In this document: piece by piece, positions 20,923-32,426 of the stretch
Position numbering within the stretch: position 1 is the stretch's first letter
Layout: each line of letters begins with the position of its first letter
Assembly: GCA_037176725.1 (NCBI GenBank)
Contig: JAZBRS010000026.1
Span: forward strand, 63,528,501 to 63,592,500
From: Posidonia oceanica
Taxonomy: Eukaryota > Streptophyta > Magnoliopsida > Alismatales > Posidoniaceae
Length of the DNA stretch: 64,000 nt
Direction: 5' to 3'
Notes under the pieces: model-generated
Databases searched by the model: none
What the model was told of the DNA's origin: nothing
Seen by the model: only the letters and a program-made list of their open reading frames with translations
Made by a program: the position numbers and the translations under genes

Positions 20923-22461
20923 TGTAGATATCCTATTTTCACATTTCTGAGAGTTCTTTTGAGGGTAGAAACCTTGTGGCGCCCCAAATCTCATGCTTAA
21001 GTTTGATAACACATCTTCCAGATATTCCTTGACTTCTTTAAAGCATCACTAGACCTTACCTCGACTCAGGATGTTGGCTGTGGCAGAGCTAACTCACTCG
21101 GGCTCGTAACAAGTCCAAGTACCCTGGGTATCCTTCACTTCAACTCAGATTTAAAATTAGATTTGAGTTAACAGAGATGCTTCCTTAATTTCAAAGACTA
21201 TCTGTAGTTTCCCAGCCTCCCATCTTGTTTCCTCTTGCAAAAACCAAGGAAAAGAGCTAAAAATGACCTAGGCAAGTTAGTAGCCACCAGGGGAGGCGAC
21301 TCACATAGTAGCCACCTAAGGCGGCGACTACAACTGTCGCCCATTTCCCTGCCGACTACTCTAGCAACCATCTGAGGAGACGGCTCAATCAGAAGCCATC
21401 TCAGGAGGCGACCCATGTGGACGTCAACTGGAAAGGCGACTGGGCAATCATGGGCAGCGGTTGCTCCCCACTATCCCCTCAACTCTCAGGTGCCAGCTCA
21501 TCAAGCGACTGAACAGTTGTGGAACCGCCTCGGTCTTCCCACGATCTTTGACCGACAGGCGTCACTCAATGCGGCGACTAGCGATCGTGGCTCCTTTCGA
21601 ACTGCTTTTCCACAGTTATTTCCCACTCCCCCCTCGACCATTAGGCGCTAGCTCATGCGGCGACTAACAGTCGTGGCCTCGTTCTCGGGTCGTCCCACAC
21701 TTTGACCAAGCGGTTGCTAGGTTTAGGCACCACTCCAACCGGCGACTCAAACTAACTACCATTTTTCTAGAATTTTCTAAACTCCAACCGTCCCTACACC
21801 CCTAGAGTCTATAAATAGACCCCCTAGGCTGGTGGTTTGAGGGTCGAAATTTTTTGAGAGAGAAATCCCCCCAGATAGGAATTTCCAAAAGAGACAGAGC
21901 CCTGTTAGTTGTGAGCCACCTTCAGAGAGCTAGTTTTCCAATCCAGAAACACTATCTCCTCTCCCCAATAGGCTACCAACCTGAGCTTCTACCTCCGACC
22001 TCAGAAATCCTCAGCTACGCGGGAGCTCCGACCGTGCTTCCTTCCAACCTCATTGCACACAGCATATGGGTGAAAGGGAGTATCTTCTTCCAATCTAGTT
22101 TCTTACTACATCTTTTTACATTCCTTAGTATAGGATCATAGCATATGCACACGGGGAACAACCCCCGGTTAGTATTTATTTTCTTTTAGCCATGTCGTCT
22201 CATTCACCTCTGTTACTGACTACTACACCGAAGCTAATCTATGTTGTTTTGTTTTGAAGGAAAGGAAGGAACTCACGTAGCACGAGGAATCCGCTAGACG
22301 ACATCCTGCCGTCGATCTAGTGGTCCAAGGAGCCGCATCATCATAATCTCCCCTAAGTGTCTTGTCTGCCCAAAGACGAGTGGCGATCACAACAAAGGCA
22401 GTCGACGTCATGGAACCGTTGACATCTCCTCAAACACACCCCTCCAAATTCCACATCCACA
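20923..22461 (+). mobile_element. Element A 3' LTR (1.54 kb)
   Basis: TGTAGATATCC ... CCACATCCACA. Closely similar in reverse to both LTRs of element B. U3 holds six exact GGCGACT words between 21295 and 21747, then a TATA box at 21810. A primer-binding-site-like TGGCGATCACAAC is at 22381-22393, about 80 bp before the LTR end. The right border abuts the 61-bp array at its GTCCT phase. Confidence 0.9.
21810..21818 (+). promoter_or_regulatory. LTR TATA box (element A)
   Basis: TATAAATAG in an AGTCTATAAATAGACC context, about 650 bp before the LTR end; transcription would start some 25-30 bp downstream. It is intact in the B 5' LTR (33091-33098, reversed) but TACAAATA in the B 3' LTR (25138-25145, reversed). 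Confidence 0.75.
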
Positions 22462-24473
22462 GTCCTCAAACTGACTGAGGAAACAAGCAGACATGACCTC
22501 GAAAGGGCATGCAAAGGCGCTCGTCCTCAAACCTATGAGGATACGAGCAGACATGACCTCGAAAGGGCATGCAAAGGGCTTGTCCTCAAACCGACTGAGG
22601 AAACAAGCTGACAAGACTTCGGAAAGGCATGCAAATGCGCTCGTCCGCAAACCGACAGAGGAAACAAGTAGACATGAATTCGAAAAGGCATGCAAAGGCA
22701 CTCATCCTCAAACCCATTGAGGAAACAAGCAGACGTGACTTCGAGAAGGCATGCAAAGGTGCTCGTCCTCAAACTGACTGAGGAAACAAGCAGACATGAC
22801 TTCGAAAAGGCATGCAAAGGCACTCGTCCTCAAGCCGACAGAGGAAACAAGTAGACATGACTTTGAAAAGGCAGGCAAAGGCGTTCGTCCCCAAACCGAT
22901 TGAGGAAACAAGCAGGCATGACCGCGAAAGGGCATGCAAAGGTGCTCATCCTCAAATCGACTGAGGAAACAAGCAAACATGACCTCGAAAGGGCTTGCAA
23001 AGGTGCTCGTCCACAAACCAACTGAGGAGACAAGCAGACATGTCTTTGAAAAGGCATGCAAAGGTGCTCGTCCTCAAACCCATTGAGGAAACAAGCAGAC
23101 ATGACCTCGAAAGGGCATGCAAAGGGCTCATCCTCAAACCGACTGTGGAAACAAGCAGACATGACTTCGAAAAGGCATGCAAAGGCGCTCGTCCTCAAAC
23201 CGACTAAGGAAACAAGCAGACATGAACTCGAAAGGGCATGCAAAGGCACTCGTCCTCAAACTGACTGAGAAAACAAGCGGACATGACCTCAAAAGGGCAT
23301 GCAAAGGCACTCGTCCTCAAACCTATGAGGATACAAGCAGACATGACCTTGAATGGGCATGCAAAGGGCTCGTCCTCAAACCGACTGAAGAAACAAGCAG
23401 ACATGACTTCAAAAAGGCATGCAAAGGTGCTCGTCCACAAACCGACTGAGGAAACAAGCAAACATGACCTTGAAATGGCATGCAAAGGCACTCGTCCTCA
23501 AACCCATTGAGGAAACAAGCGGACATGACTACAAAAAGGCATGCAAAGGCGCTCGTCCTCAAACCCATTGAGGAAACAAGCAGACATGACCTCAAAAGGG
23601 CATGCAAAGGTGCTCGTCCTCAAACCGACTGAGGAAACAAGCAGACATGACCTCGAAAGGGCATGCAAAGGCGCTCGTCCTCAAACTGACTGAGGAAACA
23701 AGCAAACATGACTTCAAAAAGGCATGCAAAGGCACTCGTCCTCAAACCTATTGAGGAAACAAGCAGACATGACTTCGAAAAGGCATGCAAAGGCGCTCGT
23801 CCTCAAACCCATTGAGGAAACAAGCAGACATAACTTCGAAAAGGCATGCAAAGGCGCTCGTCCTCAAACCGACTGAGGAAACAAGCAGACATGACTTCGA
23901 AAAGGCATGCAAAGGCGCCCATCCTCAAACCCATTGAGGAAACAAGCAGACATGACTTCGAAAAGTCATGCGATGGCGCTCATCCTCAAACCGACTGAGG
24001 AAACAAGCAGACGTGACTTTGAGAAGGCATGCAAAGGCGCTCGTCCTCAAACTGACTGAGGAAACAAGCAGACGTGACTTCGAAAAGGCATGCGAAGGCG
24101 CTCGTCCTCAAGCCGACAGAGGAAACAAGCAGACATGACTTCGAAAAGGCATGCAAAGGCGCTCGTCCCCAAACCTATTGAGGAAACAAGCAGACATGAC
24201 CTCGAAAGGGCATGCAAAGGTGCTCATCCTCAAATCGACTAAGGAAACAAGCAAACATGACCTTGGAAGGGCATGCAAAGGTGCTCGTCCACAAATCGAC
24301 TGAGGAGACAAGCAGACATGTCTTCGAAAAAGCATGCAAAGGTGCTTGTCCTCAAACCCATTGAGGAAACAAGCAGACATGACCTCGAAAGGGCATGCGA
24401 AGGGCTCGTCTTCAAACCGACTGTGGAAACAAGTAGACATGACTTCGGAAAGGCATGCAACGGCGCTCGTCCT
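22462..24473. repeat. 61-bp tandem array, left part
   Basis: About 33 units of 61 bp (some 59-60), each starting GTCCTCAAAC and ending GGCATGCAAAGGCGCTC. Units vary mainly in the segment after CTCAAA (CCGAC, CCCAT, CTGAC, CCTA) while the flanking CCTCA and TGAGG arms mostly stay complementary. Runs of units are duplicated: 22523 onward recurs at 23313 (790 bp away) and 22825-23180 recurs at 24104-24455 (1279 bp away). All frames are open over long stretches because there is no stop in the unit; this is not coding. Element A ends at its left border and element B is inserted at its right border. Confidence 0.95.
24469..24473. repeat. Target site duplication of element B, left copy
   Basis: GTCCT; the matching copy is at 33944-33948. 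It sits at the unit start of the 61-bp array, so the array continues in register across the insertion. Confidence 0.9.
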
Positions 24474-25962
24474 TGTGGATGTTGATTTGGGGGAGTGTTT
24501 AAGAAGATGACTGCGCCTCCACGTATGTTGTCACCTTTTGTTGTGATCGCCACTTGCCTTTGGGTAGACAAGACACCTTGGGGGAGATTACGAAGATGTA
24601 GGTCCTCTAACCACTAGATCAACGGTTGGATGTCGTCTAGCGGCTCCCTCATGTTACGTAAGCATTTCCTTTCCTTCAAAACAAATAAACAAAAAAACAA
24701 GAGATCTAGGTAAGTTGGTGTGTAGTAAATGATAACAAAGAAGAACAGAGACTACTAGAAACAAATAAATCTAATACTAACCGGGGGTTGTTCCCCCGCA
24801 TGCATATGCTATAGGTCCTATTTTAAGGAATGCAATATGAGATGTAATGAAAAAGATTGGATGAATACTCCCTTCACCCTCGTGCTGTATGCAGTGGAGT
24901 AGAAGTGGAGGCACGATCGGAGCTCCGGCTAGGCTCGAGATCTCTGGGATCGTAGTTGGGTGTAGTGATCTCTGGGATCTTGGATTTCTATGTTGAAGGT
25001 GGAGACTAGGGTTTCTGGCTTGGAAACTCTAGCTATTTGAAGATAGAAGCTCAAAATCCTAAAAACCTAAAGGGAATTTCTCCAAGATAGGTTTTCCTCA
25101 CAACTGGCCGGGGGTTCAAACACTGACCCACGGGGTCTATTTGTAGACTCCAAGGGATGTGGATGGTTAACACATAGAAATTTCTAGAAAAAGTGGCAGT
25201 TATGTTCAGTCGCCGCATGGGTAGGCGACTAAGACCAGCAACTGCCCAAGCAAATGTGTGGAAAACCGTAGAAATCGGTTGATAGAGGCCATGATCATTA
25301 GTCACCGGTTAGGTTGGTGTCTAGAGGTTAGTCGCCGTCTTTGTTGGCGTCTAGCAGTTGAGGGGATCGTAGGAAATAACCATTGCAGTTCCATGACTGT
25401 TAGTCGCCGTTTAGGTTGGTGCCTAGCTGTCGAGGGGATCGTGGGACACAACCGCCAAAAATAACCGTTCGATTTGGTTAATGGAGCCTACAACAGTTAT
25501 TAGCCACCTAGAGTGGCGCCTAACTTAGTCGCCTCCCCAGCTGGCAACTGACTTAGTCGCCTCCCCAACTGACAACTAACTTAGTTGCCTCCCCAACTGG
25601 CAACTAGCAAGCTCAGATCATTTCTAGCCCTAGCTTTTAGGTTTTGCCCAAAGAAAACAAGATAAAAGGCTAGAAAACTTCAGATATCTCATGAAATCAT
25701 AAAAACATCTTCTTTGACTCAAATTTGCCATGGATTTGAGTGGCATAAAGTGTGCTCAAGGTACTCGGACTTGCGACGAGTCTGAGTGCGTCAGCTCTAC
25801 CACAACCAACAACCTTAAGTCAGGTAGGATCAAGCATTGTTTTTAAGCAAATCAAGGAACATCTGGAAGATGTGTTATTTAAGCCTTAGTTGTGTGATCT
25901 GGGTGCCTCAAAAGTTCCTATCCTCTATGAACTCTGGGAAATGCGAAAATGGGATATCTATA
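24474..25962 (-). mobile_element. Element B 3' LTR
   Basis: Minus-strand start reads TATAGATATCCC, so the usual TG terminus is mutated to TA; the end is ...CATCCACA at 24474. It contains three 28-bp repeats (25524-25607) where the 5' LTR has four. TGGCGATC lies at 24552-24545, inside the LTR. The TATA box is mutated (25138-25145). Confidence 0.9.
25524..25607. repeat. 28-bp tandem repeats in LTR (3 copies)
   Basis: Units start at 25524, 25552 and 25580 and read CTTAGTCGCCTCCCC... followed by CTGGCAACTGA-type sequence. Each has one AGTCGCC or AGTTGCC word. The B 5' LTR carries four units (33478-33589), so one unit was lost or gained since insertion. Confidence 0.9.
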
Positions 25963-25976
25963 GATGCCCCTCCTTG
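25963..25976 (-). other. Polypurine tract of element B
   Basis: On the minus strand AAGGAGGGGCATC directly before the 3' LTR start. This is the best preserved example of this motif in the A/B/D family. Confidence 0.8.
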
Positions 25977-28371
25977 GAGTTGATCTTGGAACAAGATTGA
26001 GTCCAAGGTAAGAACAAATGTCCCATTGAGCATTTCCTGAAAATGGGAGCTCCATCTCAAACAATCCGCCACTAGGGATGAAGAAAGATAAATAAAAAGG
26101 AAGAAGGGGTGAACTGACTCGATGTCGGGAGATTGCCGAATGGCCGGGTGGTTCGATTAATTGCCGTCATATTGAAGACTCAGGCATGGAGGGGTCAAGT
26201 CGGGGCTATTTGTCGCAACCGATGTCAAGACTAGGTCAACCATGTAGAGATGTACTTCAATAGGGCAGAAGCTAGGGAGGAAATCGTGGGGCAGGACCCT
26301 TACACGATCGAAAAGGAGTGCTCTTGTGGTGTCGTGTTTGAGATTTTACTCGGATTGGAATTGATAGAAGGATTGGTAGGAACTGGGTTGGCTCTAGGCG
26401 AATAACATGTCCTAAGAGTTTCTAACACTTTTGAAGAACAATGCTCCGTCTGTGCTCCACTTCCAATGATATGAGAAAATGCATGGATGCATGATTCAAG
26501 CAAACAAATGCAAATGCAACATACGATGCAATGAATGGTCCATATGCTAGGTTAGGCCAGTGGGGCACAGTTGTTGCCAAACCATATGGACATATGCAAG
26601 ATGAATGAATGCAATTTGTTGTGGTCAAGTGTTTTCCGTCTTCGAGTGTGACTAGCACTCTCTGGAAAGGACCGTCGTCCCACAACTCGATTTGGCAAGT
26701 AAAGAGGTTCCATGATTAAAGAACCGGGTGAGGGAGTGAACCCTTCCTTTGCCAAACCGGGGTTTGCCTTTTAGTCAAAGTGGGTGTGCCTTTGCACACT
26801 ATATGAGCCCCTTAGGCGTGAGCTCATTCTTTATGTTGTAAGTTTTACACCTGCACACTTAACAAAAGTTGTTAGTAATCACAGGTGAACCTTTCCCAAT
26901 TCTTAGGGCGATTGACTAAGTTATACTTGTATAGGAGATAAAGCGATCCCTTAATCAATGCTACTTGAGAACTAGGTGGAGGGAATTAGTCTTGGCCTCA
27001 ACGGAGAGACGGAAAATCGGAGCCCAGTAGACGCCGATTGTGAGTCATCCGTAGATGCTCTAAAGATTATTGCAGAAGCAATGTCTTTGTTGAGAAAACG
27101 CACCCAAGCCGTGAGACACGCTTGAGTAGGACATCATCTCCAAATCCGAGGTGAATGGTTTTTGCATCATCGGCCAGATTAATTCCAGTTTTCCTACTTA
27201 GTAAGTTTTCACTTGTATGTAGGGTGGATGGTACCTCTTTTGGTTGGCTTTCTTCGATTTTCTAATTTTTTGAATTTTGGGATTTTTTTTTGGCTATTTT
27301 GGGTTCTTTTTTTTTATATATTTTGGGATTTTCTATATTTTTTTGTATTTTGGATTTTCTAATTTTTTGGTAGTTTTTGGATTGATGAGTGCAGTCACAA
27401 CTGTCTACTCATAGCTTTTGCAGCATTGCCTGGTATTATCTAGGGTGAGAGAGCTTTCCCTTCTAACATGCCTAGTCTATTGAGAACTTAGAACCTCATA
27501 CTAGCCTTGGTTTGATTGTTGTTTCCTTCGTTTAATCAGTCTCTGAACTTCTAGGATTCCCTACCCCTTGTTTGTGAGTGAGATAGGTGGAGGAGGCTTG
27601 AAGTGCAGTAAGCTCTCGACTTTGGCTTAGGTCTTGAATTCCACTTGCCTTTCCTTGGCCCTTAATGCGTCTTTCTAGGATTTATGCTTTAGACACATAG
27701 ACAGCTTTTGCCATGTTCCTTTCCTGCTCTTTGGACAGCTCTTTGTTGACCTCTTTTAGTTGGACAGTTTCTTTTACTGTCTCTTTTCGTTTGTTCCTCA
27801 CTTGGATAGCTTCTTTGCTGCCTTTTTTCCTCTCTGTTTGGGCAGTTTTTGCTGCCATCTTTTATGGACGCTTTCTAAGTTATTTGGCAAGCGGTTCGTA
27901 CCATAAGCCTCTGCTCCGAGCTTGCCTTTCTCTTACCTCCCCGTGCAAGTGTATGTGCAGACAGGACAAGGTTGAGGTTACCCTAGTTGTTCAGTTCCTT
28001 TTCTATTTAGGATGCAACTTTCTTTCCTTGGCTAGGTTTCAGTCTTTGGTTCTTTCTAGGGTTAGGCATGCTAATTTAGGGGGTATTGTATGCAACTCCC
28101 ACGAATCTAAAGATGCCTTTAGGTTGTTACAACCAGTAGTTGGACCTTCCCTGGGTATCACAGTCTCTACTTAGGAATCTTAGGTAATATTTTGGCAATT
28201 CCGCTTAATGCCTTAAGTTGTTAGGTATAGTCCACACTCATCAATCATTTTTTTTATTTATTTTTATAGTCTAACTTAGCATTAGAGATAAATAAAGATA
28301 AATGAAGGGAAAACAGAGTACGGAAAGAAAAATGTCTTATTTACATGTTTTAATCAAATTAACCACTGCCC
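25977..28371 (-). other. Noncoding region between gag and 3' LTR (element B)
   Basis: No gene. It is a mosaic shared with element A: 26422-26760 matches A 20183-20560; 26980-27235 matches A 12430-12670; 27240-27390 is the T-rich low-complexity stretch; 27690-27900 matches the CTGTCC block of A (11740-11935). The whole of pol (about 3 kb in A) and the antisense cassette (about 7.3 kb in A) are absent. Where A has the cassette, B has only about 220 bp (26760-26980). Confidence 0.8.
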
Positions 28372-31020
28372 TTAGTCGGGTTCAATGAAACTTTGCACCT
28401 CCCTTCCTAGATGAGGGGGCTTACCTGAGGGGTGACTGCGGAAGTCTGCCCCTGGTGTTAAGTAGTCAGGTGCATGTGGCGCATGTTCTTGTATTTCTTT
28501 TGGTTTGCGCCCGGTCCTTGCTTTCAGATGGTCAGAGTCGGACTCGTCTTGACCCGTCTCAAGCAGTGCGCCCCTGGTGACTTTGTCTTTTACACTGGAG
28601 CTCCTTAGGATGTAACTGTTGATGTTTCCATTGGGCTCTGTATTAATCTCTCCCTCATAACTGTAGCGTTCATGACTATCCCTAGTGTGTCCGTTTGTAG
28701 GATCGGGCGGCTTGGGAGGAGGATCAGCTTTTGCTTGTGCTGCTTGGGTTGCTTGAAGAGCTTGGCAGAGTGAACCAAGTGCAGCTTCTGCTTTATACCA
28801 GTCTGAATCTGCATACTTATCGTAGATGGGCAACTGGTCTTCCTCTGTTGAGTCCTGGAACACTTGAGAATCCACCGTCTGCTCATCGCACCAGTCAGCG
28901 TATTTGTCATAAACGGGCAAGCAACCTTCCTTTGTTAAGTCCTGGAGCACATGGGAATCAAGGTCCTCTTCGCTTGATGGGCTCTATTCTGGATCTGCTG
29001 GTATGCACTAAATGGATGCAAATTCAGCCCGAGTAGCTGATAAGATGATCTCTGCATCTGCATGATCTACTCGGTAGTTGAACAAGGGCTCTTGGTGTAT
29101 CTGCTTTACCTGTTGTCCTTCTTGAGCCGCCTTTAGTCTGGCTTTGAGCTCAGACCACATGATACCACCCTTGTCATTCATATTGTGTATTTTGTCTTTG
29201 ACAGTGAAGCATTCTTCAAGGGTGTGCCCATTGTTCTGATGATAAGGGCAGTGCTTGGCCATATTAGCATTTGGATAGCTTGGGCTGGGCTATGGGAGCT
29301 GCAGATCTCCACTCTCAACCAGTATCCTGAATGTATCGGGGATTGATTCAGGAAGCGGAGGATAGTTTTACCTCTGAGAGCCTTTGTAGCTTTGTGAAGG
29401 AGGGACACTGTGATAGTTCCTCTGCCCTTGTTGTTGCCCCTGCTATCTTTGCTGGGCATGTACTGGATAATCAGGTGGCTGTTGTTGTTGGTGCTATATT
29501 GGCTGCACTAACTGCCCCTGGTACTGTGCTGGTTGGCTTAGGTATGACTCTGGTTGATACTGGGTCAGTTGCCCTTTGGCCAGGAGTGATTGCTCAGACT
29601 AGTATTGGCCCTTCTGCCTCTGTTGAGTTGAAACCTGGGCTATGTCACCAGTGATCCCTTCAAGTGTTTGGCCGGTGCTTTTCTTCCTACCCTTTCCCTC
29701 GAGCTCTAAGAATGATAGATCCTCTCTGTGACGGAGTATTCTTGCAACATGCTCATGTAGCTGAGGATATGTTTGGAGGTCACTCATTAGTAGCCCTGTT
29801 CTGAGTGCTCCTATAGTGTTTCAGGCGATGATCTCGACACCTTGGCTTTCAGGAATATAGCATTTAGATCTTGCAGCCATGTCTCTCCATCTACTTGCAA
29901 AAGTGGCGAACTCCTCATTAGGTTTCATCTTTTCAGCGAGGAGGTCGCTCATTGTAGGCTCGTGCTGGATGCGATGGACATATTGGCACAGAAATTTCTC
30001 CTAGACCATCTTAAAGTCACTGAGATCATACGCTGTGAGCATGTTGAACCATCCCAGTGCTTCTCCTTCCAAGCTCTTAAAGAAGAGGTAGATTATAAGC
30101 CCATTGTCGTATTGATAGGGTAGAGCGTCCATGACGAATGTGGCTAGATGGCCCCTTGGATCCTCTATTCTACTGTATTTCCTCATCTTTGGCATTTTGA
30201 ATCCAGGTGGGAGAACAAAATGAGGAAATTTTGACGTGTCAAACCCTATCGGTGCTTTAGTTGTAACTCCCGCCTCTGTGAGTGCTTCAGAAATCATTCT
30301 CTTGATGTCCTGTCCCGACATAACTTGTTGTCCCTGGTTTAGGTGCCCATGTATTTGGTGGAACGGTGGTGATAGAGGGTCGTATGGTGGAGAGAAGGGT
30401 TGGGTTTGATGTAGAGTGTAGTATGACTGTGTGTTAGTGGAAGGTTGTGGTGAGTGTGTTATTCCGAGGTAATGTGGTTGGTATGATGTCCCGGGATATT
30501 GTGGTTGTTGGTAGGTTGTATATGATGGCATGGTTTGATGCATGGAATGATAGGTAGGTGTTGCGTGGCACTACATGAATGAATTTTGAGTAGGGAAATT
30601 TATAATGGGGTTTAGTGGCATGGTGCATGTGTTTTGGTAGTAGTTTGGGAAAGAAGTTCAGTGGACAGATGAGGTTTGTAGGCTCCTAAATGAGGGATAG
30701 TGGTGCCGTGCCAGGAGTTGATAGATCTCATTAGTCGCATCCTCAGATAGATAGGAAGCGGTCGTTGTAGGCGCTACTTGGGAGGTTACCCCGGGAATTA
30801 CATGCTCAAACGGGGTACTCCATGGTCAGGAGTAGCTTATCTCTCTTTCTTCTTCAAATGACCGGCCCATTGCTTGCGAGAAACTAGGGGTTTCTGGCTC
30901 CTCTGCTTGTGGAGTTGAAGCTCTGAATAAGAAGAACCCATCTGGGCCTAGGGTCTGTTGCGCCATGGAGGTGGAGGTTGAGGCAGATGTCATATTGATA
31001 CGCTCCTGATAAGCCTCCAT
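28372..31020 (-). pseudogene. gag of element B, one 882-codon frame with 12 stops
   Basis: Starts ATG at 31020 (MEAYQERINM) and ends TAA 28374-28372. The frame runs without a single frameshift for 882 codons but has 12 in-frame stops: TGA at 30828, 30660 and 29823; TAG at 30573, 30003, 29601, 29496, 29445, 29292, 29010 and 28986; TAA at 29370 (first base on the minus strand). N-terminal third is Q/T/Y/P-rich. The capsid-like region (30330-29700) includes PHFVLPPGFKMPKM...YSRIEDPRGHLATF and FFKSLEGEALGWF. The zinc knuckle HCPYHQNNGHTLEEC (CX2HX4HX4C) lies near 29250-29205. The C-terminal part has two VYDKYADxDW-type repeats. It would be the structural RNA-binding protein; now non-functional. 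Confidence 0.9.
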
Positions 31021-32404
31021 TATAAGATTGTGTTTTTTCTTTTCTTTTCTTTTTTCCTTTTGCTTTTCTTTCTTTTCTCTTCTTTCTTTCTTTTTTTTTT
31101 TTCTTCTTCGTTATTTTGTTTCTTTTTTTTTCAGACTATTACAGGAGATTTAAAGAAAGAAATTACAGACTCAATATAATATACTAATTAATACGGACTT
31201 GATTAAAATGAAAGTAAAAATAAAACAGTAAACAGTTCCTGTTTTGATGTTTCTGCAACCTGTTAACGGAGATAATTAGATTCCTGCATGCAACGCACAC
31301 CGGAGCGTTCTACCCTGTAGTCGCCTCTAGCTTAGGCAACCAAACAAGTCGCCTGTTGACCGGGTGGCTGAGCAAGGTGTCTTCTGAACAGGCAGCTTAA
31401 GCTCTGTTCTTCCAGCAATCAAGGTCTGTTCTGGACAGATCGCGTAATAAACAGGAAAATAAAACAGTACAAGTTTGAGGCAGATCGCTATTTTTACTGT
31501 TTAAGTGATTAGTTAATGGATTGATTAAACCTTCATGTGTTTACACTGAATGGGATTTTTGCTCATAGGTACCACTCTTTGACCTTCTTTAGGGTCCACC
31601 AAGAGGGCCTAGATGGGGGGCTTGTCTCTCTAAAGAGGGACCCTCCACCTAGGATTCTGTCTTTAGGCTTGGCACTTAGTCAAACCACAAAAGAGCAAAT
31701 AAACACGAAATATTAAAGTGTAAAGTATCTACCAAGTTTTAATATTGACTCAGGGAGAAAGAGGAGTCAATAATAACACTTAGGACACCTTGAGATCTTG
31801 ATCTAACTATTGCAATTAACACTGAGTATGAAAGAGCGACTTGCACTGGCCTGGGTTCACTCAGGTTAATTGTTCTAGCTAGAAGAAGACTTCCTCAAGG
31901 AACTTTAACTTTAATATAAAACAATTAGTTTCCACCTTAAGGGTGGACACAACAAATCTAGAAACTGTTGAAAAAGCTAAAACATAGTGGACAAGGATAG
32001 TTGTTTTTAATTTTTTTATGTACTGCAAATCCAAAAATACAACACAAATTACAAAAAAACTAATGATCTGCAGTAAAAAAAAACAGACTGGGATGAGTCG
32101 CCTATTTCAATGGCACCTCTGTCAGTCGCCTCATGGAGGTGCGGCTAGGATAGACGCTCCTTGGACAGACGGCTCAAATGCAGAGTCTTCAGACCTCAGT
32201 AAAACAGACCTAGCTATTGGAGCTTTGGGTTTTACTGATGTCAGAAACAGATATTAAAAAAGAAAAAAAAAACTGATAAAGGCTTGGGAGTTGTGAAAAC
32301 CTAATCGCATGATCACTCGAACCAAAACTACACCTAGATCTATAAAAATAATGGAAAGGAAGGAAAGGAATTACTTACGTAGCACGAGGGTTGGCTAAAG
32401 TAAA
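31021..32404 (-). other. 5' leader of element B
   Basis: Untranslated region between primer-binding site and gag. A long pyrimidine tract (31033-31130 on the plus strand) lies just before the gag ATG. AGTCGCC words at 31319, 31347, 32096 and 32124 match the PBS core. No ORF with a domain; the 32018-32257 ORF is chance. Confidence 0.6.
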
Positions 32405-32422
32405 GTCCCACCGTGATCGCCA
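32405..32422 (-). other. Primer-binding site of element B
   Basis: After the 5' LTR end (...CCACA at 32427) and the spacer GAAG, the minus strand reads TGGCGATCACGGTGGGAC. The TGG start and position are those of a primer-binding site. It resembles the tRNA-Arg type TGGCGACTCC but diverges after eight bases, so the primer tRNA is not certain. Confidence 0.7.
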
Positions 32423-32426
32423 CTTC

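Larger units (their letters stand above)
5927..22461 (+). mobile_element. Element A: degenerate Ty3/gypsy (Tat/Ogre-like) retrotransposon with antisense genes
   Basis: Contents in order: 3' end of gag, two protease domains, spacer with intron-like sequence, truncated RT, RNase H, integrase, a noncoding block shared with B and D, a 7.3-kb antisense cassette, a 3' noncoding region shared with B, polypurine tract, and 3' LTR (20923-22461). The 5' LTR and most of gag lie left of the X insertion, outside the window. The right flank GTCCT is the first five bases of a 61-bp array unit. All coding parts are disabled. Confidence 0.85.

Noticed and set aside
22462..24473. CRISPR array
   Set aside because: There is no repeat/unique-spacer pattern; the 61-bp units are repeated in full, and the context is a plant genome.
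22493..24485. Many 70-140-codon ORFs on both strands with a repeated peptide
   Set aside because: They are the 61-bp array read in different frames; the unit lacks stops.
20923..25962. A large palindrome or inverted duplication around the 61-bp array
   Set aside because: The inverted similarity is explained by two same-family LTRs (A 3' LTR, B 3' LTR) in opposite orientation, each with its own borders.
29331..29654. 107-codon ORF (+) with hydrophobic stretches
   Set aside because: It is antisense to the gag of element B; the gag frame explains the open frame.
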